Source: Thermoplasmata archaeon
Lineage (GTDB): Archaea; Thermoplasmatota; Thermoplasmata; Thermoplasmatales; Thermoplasmataceae
DNA length: 13,371 nt
Direction of reading: 5' to 3'
Assembly (NCBI GenBank): GCA_021797385.1
Contig: JAJZZW010000041.1
Coordinates: 1 to 13,371, forward strand
Shown in pieces: positions 5,834-12,641 of this stretch; within the stretch, counting starts at the first letter, position 1, and every line of letters starts with the position of its first letter. Made by a program: the position numbers and the translations under genes. The notes below the pieces were generated by a model. It saw nothing but the letters and a program-made list of their open reading frames with translations. It had not been told where the DNA came from and did not search any database.

Positions 5834-5913
5834 ACGGGGCAGCATATATCCTTATCATCTCACTAATAGGTTAAGCATAGTACTCTTATCAATACTGAAC
5901 AAGACCTTTAACC

Positions 5914-7044
5914 TCACGGGCTGAACTCCTTGCCGAATACCTTCCTGGATATTATTAACTTCTGTATATCTGGCGTACCGTCTCCCAGTAGAAATCCTCT
6001 GGATATCCTGAATTTCCTTTCCAGTGATGAGGTTTTTGAATACCCTGCTGCACCCAGTGTCTGAAGTGCATCACTGACTGCATTGAATGCCACCTCGCAT
6101 CCATAGCCCTTTACTGCGGCGCTTTCTATGCTGTTGTCCATCCCAGAATTTTCCATGGCAAGGGCCTTGTAGGCAAGTGTCCTTATTGATTCGATCTTTG
6201 CCATATCCTCAGCGAGCCTGAAGGACACTGCCTCGAATTTTGATATGGGCATTCCGAATGCCTTTCTCATCTTTGCATATTCAATTGCCTCATTCAGGGC
6301 ACCCTCAGCTATGCCTATGGCGTATAACCCAACATGCACTCTCTGGATGCTTAATATGTCCATGAGCAGTTTGAATCCCTTATTTTCCTCACCTACCAGA
6401 TAGGTGTCCGGAATCTTGACATTATCCATTCTGATCCCGCCGAATTCTCCCCTGAACAGATATGCCATATTTTCAATTTCATATGGTTCCAGCCCGTCCA
6501 TGGATCTATCTGCCATTAAGATGCTTATGCCCTTATCAGTTCTTGCTGAAATCATATAAACATCTGAAATTCCTGGATTGCTTACAAAACTCTTCTCTCC
6601 GGATAGAATGTAAGTTGACCCAGATTTTCTTGCCTCAGTTGCAATATGGTACGCGTCTGATCCATGACCGGGCTCGGTGTATGCTCCGCATATTATTGAT
6701 TCTCCTGCAAGATACTGATTTATATGTTTTTCCCTTATAGTCTCATCCTTGATATAGGGCAGAAGCTTTGAAAAATGTATAGAAAGGAATGCAGGCAACG
6801 GAAATTCATACTTTCCCATCTCTTCTGAAAGAATACCCAGGATAATATCATCAACCCTCTCACCCTTATTCAGCGAAATAGTTGATGGCAAAAGCAATTC
6901 CGACAGATCCTTCATTATCTTTTTCGGAAATATCCTGTCCCTCAAATATTCTTCATAGTAAGGTACATAGTTTTTCTCGCAGTATTCGTCAAAGCTATTC
7001 TTTATTAATTCTTCTTCATCATTGAGTTTCCCATTGAGTTCCAT
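5914..7044 (-). CDS. Acyl-CoA dehydrogenase with Asp at the usual catalytic Glu position
   Basis: At 376 residues this is the usual length of an FAD-dependent acyl-CoA dehydrogenase, which introduces the alpha-beta double bond in acyl-CoA. An all-helical N-terminal domain (1-115) precedes the flavin/substrate motif CGAYTEPGHGSD (119-130). The middle beta domain includes YILSGEKSFVSN (145-156) and GGIRMDNVKIP (202-212). The C-terminal helical domain has RKAFGMPISKFEA (260-272), QTLGAAGYSKTSSLER (328-343) and GDGTPDIQKL (354-363). Most family members have YEGT at the last motif, with the glutamate as base; here it is Asp355. The alternative glutamate of the isovaleryl-type enzymes also seems absent (LSIQR, 231-235). 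It starts two bases after the stop of the dehydrogenase/hydratase fusion, so they form an operon. The electron acceptor (probably ETF) is not encoded here. Confidence 0.9.
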   Translation of the reverse strand: MELNGKLNDEEELIKNSFDEYCEKNYVPYYEEYLRDRIFPKKIMKDLSELLLPSTISLNKGERVDDIILGILSEEMGKYEFPLPAFLSIHFSKLLPYIKDETIREKHINQYLAGESIICGAYTEPGHGSDAYHIATEARKSGSTYILSGEKSFVSNPGISDVYMISARTDKGISILMADRSMDGLEPYEIENMAYLFRGEFGGIRMDNVKIPDTYLVGEENKGFKLLMDILSIQRVHVGLYAIGIAEGALNEAIEYAKMRKAFGMPISKFEAVSFRLAEDMAKIESIRTLAYKALAMENSGMDNSIESAAVKGYGCEVAFNAVSDALQTLGAAGYSKTSSLERKFRISRGFLLGDGTPDIQKLIISRKVFGKEFSP

Positions 7045-7045
7045 T

Positions 7046-8923
7046 TTATTTCCCTTTCCATTCTACCTTTTCTTTATTCAGAAACGCTTTCTGTCCATTT
7101 TTGAAATCCTCTGAACCTGCATTTATGACCAGATAGTTGCCCGCGAGTCTCTCCAGATCTTTGAAATTCTCCTTGTATGCATTTATCAGCTTTTTTGTGT
7201 TTATAATAGACATGGGCGCGTTCTTTTTGATTTTCTCTGTAAACTCATAGATCATAAAGGGCAGCTGTTCTTCTGAAACCACGATATCCACGATGCCCAG
7301 ATTATTTGCCTGATTTGCATTGATCCACTCAGAGGTAAGAAGATACCTGAATAATTTTCTTCCCGTGAGTGCAATGCCGTATGATGAAGCTACAGGTGGC
7401 AGTGCACCTATAAGCCCTTCAGGTACGGAAAATACTGACCTGTCACTGGCTATAACAATGTCAAATAGCATATTGATTTCACAGCCTCCCCCGAAGGCAA
7501 TCCCGTCAACTATGGAAATTATGGGTTTACTGGAGGATGTAATTTCATCAATCAGTGGATTTGCATATCTGTCGAGCCATATTGAAGCGTCTATGGAGTT
7601 ATTCCACTTGCTCATCATCCTGATATCATCACCGGCCGAAAAGGATCTACCGGATCCGGTTATTACAATGGATGTTACATTTCCATCATTATTTGCTTTA
7701 TCCAGTGCGAGCCTTAATCCCTCCCACATTTCCTCGTTCAGTGCATTCAGAGCTTCCGGCCTGTTCATAACTATGTATGCATAGCTGTCTCTGCTGTAAT
7801 ACTTCACCGGGCCAAAATCTGATTCACTGTAATTATATTTATAAAATCCAGATCTAGAAGCAACACCGGGAGTTTTCTTATCGATCATTTCCCTGATCCT
7901 GTTGCCGGGCTTAAATAGCATGTCTCCGTATTTTTTATAATTTTTGTCTAAATTTTCAACTATGTTCTTTATCCCAATTCCGTCAGCAATGGTAAATATT
8001 CCTTTTTGTAACCCATATTCTACTGTAAATAATTTATTTATAGAATCTATACCGGAGCTATCCAGAATATTTGTTGCTGCATTAATAACAGGAGAAATCA
8101 GATCATAGGGATTTAATTTATACATCTCATCATCAGGAATAAGAGTGGTGTCACTTCCATAATCATAGAAACCGGTACCGGTAGATTTTCCAAACTTCTT
8201 ATCTTTGAACATAGTTTCAATCACATCTGGAATCTCAAGGCCCAGAATTTTATACTCTTCATATATTTTATCAATTCCATATATATCTGCAAGCTGGAAG
8301 ATACCATTCCCGAATCCTAATCTAAACCTCATCACAGCATCAACTGTGGCTCCAGAGAAACCATCTTCCACTAAATGGAGAGCGGAATTTATGAAGGCAA
8401 GTTGGAGTCGATCGATAGACTGCCTTTCTATATCTTTTTTTAACAGGAAGTTACTGGAACCAAGATATTCCAATAAATCTAGGGCTGCCCGGATTTTACT
8501 GGGATCATAATTTGACGGCACCTGAATTTCCACGAAAGGTTTTGTGGAAAGATCGGGGAAATGCAAAATGGTGCAATTGGATAAATTATTGCCTTGTATT
8601 AAGGCTGGAATATCCCCGGTTATTCCCGGAATAAGGTATAATATTCCTTTAAATGAATTATTTAACTGTGATAGAATTTCACCGTCTATCTCTATCTCAT
8701 CACCCGCAAAAAAGAAAATGAAATCCATTGGTAACAGATCTGTTAATTTAGTTGTGTATTTAATTTCATTTGATATTTCGGGTTGCTCACTGCTATTGAA
8801 TATATCCAGCACATCCTTTCCACCGAAATACATAATCTCTGTATCCTTTGATTTTAACAATCTACGGAGAAATTCACGATTGCCATTTTTATCATGGAAA
8901 ACTATTCCTATCTTTCTATCCAT
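7046..8923 (-). CDS. 3-hydroxyacyl-CoA dehydrogenase/enoyl-CoA hydratase fusion (archaeal order)
   Basis: This 625-residue bifunctional beta-oxidation protein has the dehydrogenase first and the hydratase last, the archaeal arrangement and the reverse of bacterial FadB. The N-terminal part keeps the dehydrogenase His121 (TILHF) and Glu132 (FVEIQ). Two 3HCDH C-terminal repeats follow, one at 162-255 (FQLADIYGID) and one near 277-362 (FTIADGIGIK). The crotonase domain starts near 375: NRPEALNALNEEMW (387-400), oxyanion strand SFSAGDD (427-433), GIAFGGGCE (474-482) and PEGLIGALPP (501-510). Two oddities stand out. The Rossmann GxGxxG is missing (KIGIVFHDKNG, 4-14) and the NAD domain is about 30 residues short. 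The second hydratase glutamate seems replaced (KLFRYLLTS, 523-531), while Glu502 remains. One or both activities may be altered. The acyl-CoA dehydrogenase gene follows directly. Confidence 0.9.
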   Translation of the reverse strand: MDRKIGIVFHDKNGNREFLRRLLKSKDTEIMYFGGKDVLDIFNSSEQPEISNEIKYTTKLTDLLPMDFIFFFAGDEIEIDGEILSQLNNSFKGILYLIPGITGDIPALIQGNNLSNCTILHFPDLSTKPFVEIQVPSNYDPSKIRAALDLLEYLGSSNFLLKKDIERQSIDRLQLAFINSALHLVEDGFSGATVDAVMRFRLGFGNGIFQLADIYGIDKIYEEYKILGLEIPDVIETMFKDKKFGKSTGTGFYDYGSDTTLIPDDEMYKLNPYDLISPVINAATNILDSSGIDSINKLFTVEYGLQKGIFTIADGIGIKNIVENLDKNYKKYGDMLFKPGNRIREMIDKKTPGVASRSGFYKYNYSESDFGPVKYYSRDSYAYIVMNRPEALNALNEEMWEGLRLALDKANNDGNVTSIVITGSGRSFSAGDDIRMMSKWNNSIDASIWLDRYANPLIDEITSSSKPIISIVDGIAFGGGCEINMLFDIVIASDRSVFSVPEGLIGALPPVASSYGIALTGRKLFRYLLTSEWINANQANNLGIVDIVVSEEQLPFMIYEFTEKIKKNAPMSIINTKKLINAYKENFKDLERLAGNYLVINAGSEDFKNGQKAFLNKEKVEWKGK

Positions 8924-8950
8924 ATTGATGCTATATTCAATATTCCCGGT

Positions 8951-8964
8951 TTAATATATTTTTG
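8951..8964 (-). promoter_or_regulatory. Likely TATA box of the fusion/acyl-CoA dehydrogenase operon
   Basis: On the minus strand an AAAAATATATTAA run lies 28-41 bases before the ATG at 8923, which would give a very short leader. It shares the 181-base divergent spacer with the thiolase promoter. That spacer also has a short GGTG/CACC inverted repeat (8989-8999) and AACCGGTT (about 9007-9014), either of which could be a shared regulator site. Confidence 0.4.
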
Positions 8965-9070
8965 CACGGGCACATAATAATTATTCCTGGTGGATCACCT
9001 GCATTTAACCGGTTATAAAATATATTCCAATTATTCTACGGTATCACTGTCATGATTTATTCCCGGAAGA

Positions 9071-9080
9071 AAAATATAAA
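9071..9080 (+). promoter_or_regulatory. TATA box of the thiolase gene
   Basis: AAAATATAAA, preceded by a purine run, lies 25-34 bases before the ATG at 9105. No ribosome site follows, which fits a leaderless transcript. Confidence 0.55.
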
Positions 9081-9104
9081 AACCAATCCGGTATGTAACA
9101 TCAC

Positions 9105-10265
9105 ATGAACAATAATGTGCCAGACGTCTATATTATAGATGCAAAGAGAACACCTATCGGTAAAAGGAATGGTGCCCTGAAGGATGTACATCCGGTGGAT
9201 CTCCTGGGCAATCTGGTCAGGGAAGTCCTAGATTCAAGTGCAATAAACCCGGAAAATGTGGATGAATTCATAACAGGTTGTGTTAGCCAGACCGGTAACC
9301 AGGGCGGAAACATAGCAAGAAATGCATGGCTTTCAGCAGGTCTGCCGGATTCCGTCCCGGGCGTATCTATTGACAGGCAGTGTGGATCAAGCCTTCAGGC
9401 ACTTGAATTCGCCAGAAACGGGATAATATCAGGGGATTATGATATAGCAATAGCTAGCGGCGTGGAATCAATGACAAGGGTTCCAATGCTTAGCACCATC
9501 GCAAAGGAAAACCCCATAACTGAGGGCTTGAGAAGGCGGTATAACCTCGGTGAAGAATGGTTCAGCCAAGCATATGGTGCAGAACTCATAGCCAAGAAAT
9601 TCGGGATATCAAGGAAGGATATGGACTTGATGAGCTATGAAAGCCATATAAGGGCGTTCAGGTCAAGGGATCAATTCAAGAAGGAGATGATACCTGTAAG
9701 GGAACATGGAAATATTGTTCTCGATTATGATCAGGGCGTAAGGGAAAAGCCTGACCTTGAAAAAATGAATGAACTTCCACCTGCATTTTCAAATTTGAAA
9801 ATGGTCACCGCAGGAAATGCCAGCCAGATATCGGATGGTGCAAGTATGAGCATACTGGCATCGGAAAGTGCCGTGAACAAATATGGTTTAAAACCCAGGG
9901 CGGTAATCAAGAATGTGGCAGCAGTTGGAGTTGATCCTATTACAATGCTGACAGGCCCGATTCCTGTTACTGAGAAGGTACTCAAACGCACCGGATTAAC
10001 TATTGATGATATAGATGTTTTCGAGGTGAATGAGGCCTTTGCATCGGTTGTCCTTGCCTGGGAGAAGGAGCTTAAAGTCGATCATGATAAAGTCAATGTA
10101 AATGGAGGTGCAGTAGCACTGGGACATCCACTGGGTGCAACCGGCACAAGAATAGTTTCAACAATGCTGAACATTATGGAAAATAAGAAATACAAATACG
10201 GATTGATAGCCATATGCGAAGGTGGAGGAATGGCCAACGGTGCTATCATCGAGAGAATAGAATAA
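9105..10265 (+). CDS. Thiolase (acetyl-CoA C-acyltransferase)
   Basis: At 386 residues this is a full-length thiolase. The nucleophile Cys93 sits in DRQCGSSLQAL (90-100). The NEAFA motif is at 309-313, His341 in GGAVALGHPLGATGTR (334-349), and the acid/base Cys371 in CEGGGMANGA (371-380). All catalytic residues are present. It would cleave 3-ketoacyl-CoA with CoA to acetyl-CoA, or run the reverse acetoacetyl-CoA condensation; sequence alone does not decide which. It is divergent from the acyl-CoA dehydrogenase and hydratase operon, completing a beta-oxidation set, so the degradative direction is favoured by context. A T-run follows the stop. Confidence 0.95.
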   Translation: MNNNVPDVYIIDAKRTPIGKRNGALKDVHPVDLLGNLVREVLDSSAINPENVDEFITGCVSQTGNQGGNIARNAWLSAGLPDSVPGVSIDRQCGSSLQALEFARNGIISGDYDIAIASGVESMTRVPMLSTIAKENPITEGLRRRYNLGEEWFSQAYGAELIAKKFGISRKDMDLMSYESHIRAFRSRDQFKKEMIPVREHGNIVLDYDQGVREKPDLEKMNELPPAFSNLKMVTAGNASQISDGASMSILASESAVNKYGLKPRAVIKNVAAVGVDPITMLTGPIPVTEKVLKRTGLTIDDIDVFEVNEAFASVVLAWEKELKVDHDKVNVNGGAVALGHPLGATGTRIVSTMLNIMENKKYKYGLIAICEGGGMANGAIIERIE

Positions 10266-10297
10266 AGGCATAACTTTGTATTTACAATATAAAATAA

Positions 10298-10305
10298 TTT
10301 TTTTT
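10298..10305 (+). terminator. T-run terminator after the thiolase gene
   Basis: Eight consecutive T residues, 33 bases past the stop, lie in the narrow spacer between two convergent genes. This is the usual archaeal intrinsic termination signal. Confidence 0.45.
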
Positions 10306-10320
10306 AGATAATGAAATTGA

Positions 10321-10671
10321 TTATAGATTAGATTCATCCAGATGTGCACTGACCATCATCCAGAACCCACTATCAGCATTGGGGACGCCCTCCAAACCTG
10401 TCATAAAAGTATTTTCATCTCCAAGTTTAATATAACTTTCATCCTCAGTATCAGGATTGAATACAAGAAGCAATGCTAATTTTCCTTTTTCATTCCTTAA
10501 CACACATACTTGAACCGGAGTGTCGCCGGGTAAATCGAATTCATTTTCCTCCTCCTGCAATGATTTTATATAGTCATGAAGGGTACCTTTCCAGAGTATC
10601 GCCTCTCCATTTTCATCTACTTCTTTTACAATTTTCTGTTTCATCTCTTCCATTACATCCATGCAATCCAT
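10321..10671 (-). CDS. Hypothetical 116-residue acidic protein
   Basis: The protein is acidic and soluble in appearance. An N-terminal helical part includes WKGTLHDYIKSLQEEE (27-42). A strand-rich half follows: TPVQVCVLRNEKGKLALLLVF (50s-70s), DESYIKLGDE, and a WMMVSAHLDE ending. No family or catalytic motif is recognised. The N-terminus has three closely spaced ATGs (codons 1, 4 and 7). The TATA box upstream is rather close to codon 1, so codon 4 may be the real start. It converges with the thiolase gene and is transcribed alone. Confidence 0.7.
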   Translation of the reverse strand: MDCMDVMEEMKQKIVKEVDENGEAILWKGTLHDYIKSLQEEENEFDLPGDTPVQVCVLRNEKGKLALLLVFNPDTEDESYIKLGDENTFMTGLEGVPNADSGFWMMVSAHLDESNL

Positions 10672-10689
10672 AAAATCATCTGAAATTAA

Positions 10690-10697
10690 TATATAAA
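10690..10697 (-). promoter_or_regulatory. TATA box of the 116-residue hypothetical gene
   Basis: On the minus strand TTTATATA lies 19-26 bases before the first ATG and about 28-35 before the codon-4 ATG. The second spacing is closer to the archaeal norm for leaderless messages. Confidence 0.4.
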
Positions 10698-10781
10698 TTT
10701 AGCTTATTTATTGCACGCTTTTCCGGGATAGATTACGGATATTCAATTTATAATATTATTTACGTGGGCAAGCTGCGAAGC

Positions 10782-10796
10782 AATATAAATATTTAT
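10782..10796 (+). promoter_or_regulatory. Strong TATA-like element well upstream of the permease gene
   Basis: AATATAAATATTTAT is the best TATA box in this spacer. It predicts a start near 10820, leaving a leader of about 80-100 bases before the permease. An ATG at 10814 opens only three codons, so the leader is not coding. Confidence 0.35.
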
Positions 10797-10890
10797 CGAG
10801 ATAGAGAATATCTATGAAGGAATAAAAAGGATATTGAGTCTATTAACTACATATCTTTTTCCTGAAAATATTCATTCCTTTCCAGTCAAC

Positions 10891-10898
10891 TTAAATAA
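10891..10898 (+). promoter_or_regulatory. Proximal TATA-like box for the permease gene
   Basis: TTAAATAA lies about 24 bases before the ATG at 10919 (codon 7 of the longest frame). If used, the protein would begin MDNTLNRNS instead of MHNEN. Confidence 0.3.
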
Positions 10899-10900
10899 TA

Positions 10901-12001
10901 ATGCACAATGAAAATATTATGGACAATACATTGAACAGAAATAGCATGACTTTCTGGGGCCTTGTATTCTATGCAATAATGGTTATTGCACCAGCCGGCC
11001 CGTTCGCCTTCACAGGTGCAACTGCAATGGAATATGCAGGGGAAACTGCACCCCTAACATTCCTGATCGGTGGCATAGCACTCTTCCTTGCTGTTATTGC
11101 TGTATACATTTATTCAGAAAAGATCAGCAATGCCGGCGGTTATTATAAATATGTGGAGGTTGCGACACACAGCAAATACCTCAGCAAGAGCGTTGGATTT
11201 TATTACCTCTTCGTAGTGCTCAGCAGTATTATAGGTTCCAGCGTATTACTGGGATGGTTCCTGTATATCGGTTTAGAGGTTATGCTCGGTTACACGCTCC
11301 CATTCGTATTCGTAGTAATAGTCTCATTCATAACACCGGTTATTTACCTTATAGTGGGAATATTATCATTGAATTATAGCCAGAAGATAGCAATAATCAT
11401 GGGTTTATTTGACCTGGCATTTTTCCTGGGCTTATCAATCGCAATAATCGTAAAATCACCCTATAATGGTGTACAGTATTTCAATATATTCAATTCAACA
11501 GATGGTCTGCACGGGTTCTTCCTGGGCATGGTTACAGGTGGATTTGTAGCATTTTCAGGATACGGTTCAATAGTGGTACTTGCAGAGGAAACGAAGACTC
11601 CGGGGCGTACAATAAAGAAAGCAATTGTAACATCACTGCTCATAATGATTGCATATGATACTTTCGTTATTTATGCCAATGTGGGTGGCCTAGGCCCGAA
11701 TCTTCCTGCCGGGCTTGCCTATTTTGCTCCGGGATTGTATGTAACAGACAGTTACTATGGAATCTATGTTACATTGGCTGCATTCAGCGTTTTCCTGGTT
11801 TCAGCACTGATATCCACAGTTATATTCGGAAACAGTGCAGCAAGGGAATTATATTCTTTATCAAGGGATGGAATACTCCCGAAAGTATTTACCAGAATAC
11901 ATAAAAAATATAAGAGTCCATACATGGCTGTCATAGCTGTTTTTATCGTCGCACTTGCAGGAATAAGCCTTGGATTGATACCGCTGGTATATAGTGTATA
12001 A
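10901..12001 (+). CDS. APC-family amino-acid permease, 3' end lost at the IS607 junction
   Basis: This is a membrane transporter of the amino acid-polyamine-organocation superfamily. About nine membrane helices are visible, starting at residue 17 (FWGLVFYAIMVIAPAG) and ending with the helix at 343-361. The diagnostic loop GFVAFSGYGSIVVLAEETKTPGRTIKKAI (helix 6 and after) matches the family pattern with EET..PxR. Family members have 12 helices or more and around 450-500 residues; this frame stops at 366 after LIPLVYSV, just before the tnpA promoter. Truncation by the mobile element is inferred. It would lack helices 10-12 and probably not work. The rest should lie beyond the right end of the element. 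ATG 10919 is an alternative start. Confidence 0.8.
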   Translation: MHNENIMDNTLNRNSMTFWGLVFYAIMVIAPAGPFAFTGATAMEYAGETAPLTFLIGGIALFLAVIAVYIYSEKISNAGGYYKYVEVATHSKYLSKSVGFYYLFVVLSSIIGSSVLLGWFLYIGLEVMLGYTLPFVFVVIVSFITPVIYLIVGILSLNYSQKIAIIMGLFDLAFFLGLSIAIIVKSPYNGVQYFNIFNSTDGLHGFFLGMVTGGFVAFSGYGSIVVLAEETKTPGRTIKKAIVTSLLIMIAYDTFVIYANVGGLGPNLPAGLAYFAPGLYVTDSYYGIYVTLAAFSVFLVSALISTVIFGNSAARELYSLSRDGILPKVFTRIHKKYKSPYMAVIAVFIVALAGISLGLIPLVYSV

Positions 12002-12017
12002 TTCAGATAACTATTTC

Positions 12018-12031
12018 TATAATTAATATAT
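12018..12031 (+). promoter_or_regulatory. TATA box of tnpA
   Basis: TATAATTAATATAT is centred 20-27 bases before the ATG at 12045. This favours that ATG over the earlier one at 12033, which overlaps the box. Confidence 0.4.
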
Positions 12032-12044
12032 TATGTTATTAACT

Positions 12045-12641
12045 ATGAAGGCAAATGAGGCATTAAACCTATTAAGAATTTCAAGAAAGACACTACACGT
12101 ATATGCTTCAACAGGGAAGATAAGGTTTACAGTTATGCCCAATGGCTTCTATGATTACAATGATGAGGATATTTATAAATTATTAAATAAGGATGTTAAA
12201 AGAAAAACAGTAATATATGCAAGGGTATCAGCAATAAAACAGAAGAATGATTTGAATAATCAGATCGAGCAGTTGAAGCAGTGGTGCTTCATGAATGGTT
12301 ATACAATAAATGCAATATATTCAGACATAGCATCTGGAATATCCTTTGATAAGAGAAAGGGATTCTTTGATATGCTTGATGAAATCATAAACTATAAGGT
12401 GGAAAAGGTAATAATAACATACAGGGACAGATTGAGCAGATCAGGATTTGATTTATTCAAAAATCTCTTTGAAAAGTTCGGCGCTGAAATAGTTGTTGTA
12501 TCTGATATTGGAAGCACAAAACTGGATTCAGAGGAAATATTTGATGATATAATTTCAATGCTTCACTGTTATTCAATGAAAACCCATTCAAGGAGGAAGA
12601 ATGATTCAATAGAGGTAGGCTATGAAGATAACCAGGACTGA
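12045..12641 (+). CDS. tnpA: IS607-type serine recombinase transposase TnpA
   Basis: The protein has 198 residues. An N-terminal MerR-like helix-turn-helix (MKANEALNLLRISRKTLHVYASTGKI, then FYDYNDEDIYKLL) comes first, as is typical of IS607 and unlike classical resolvases. The catalytic domain follows with the nucleophile Ser62 in VIYARVSA, the DIASGISFDKRKG segment (94-106), and the arginine-rich active-site motif YRDRLSRSGFDLF (126-138). It would cut and join the element's ends through a phosphoserine link. Length is normal and the frame is intact. Starting at ATG 12033 would add four residues. tnpB begins 20 bases before its stop, so the two are coupled. Confidence 0.9.
   Translation: MKANEALNLLRISRKTLHVYASTGKIRFTVMPNGFYDYNDEDIYKLLNKDVKRKTVIYARVSAIKQKNDLNNQIEQLKQWCFMNGYTINAIYSDIASGISFDKRKGFFDMLDEIINYKVEKVIITYRDRLSRSGFDLFKNLFEKFGAEIVVVSDIGSTKLDSEEIFDDIISMLHCYSMKTHSRRKNDSIEVGYEDNQD
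12611..12616 (+). promoter_or_regulatory. Ribosome binding site AGAGGT for tnpB
   Basis: AGAGGT lies five bases before the ATG at 12622, inside tnpA, and fixes the tnpB start. Confidence 0.5.

Noticed and set aside
7320..7784. 154-codon plus-strand open frame
   Set aside because: It is antisense to the conserved enoyl-CoA hydratase domain and its product resembles no family.
8544..8954. 136-codon plus-strand open frame
   Set aside because: It is antisense to the N-terminal dehydrogenase region and runs through the divergent promoter spacer; no domain is visible.
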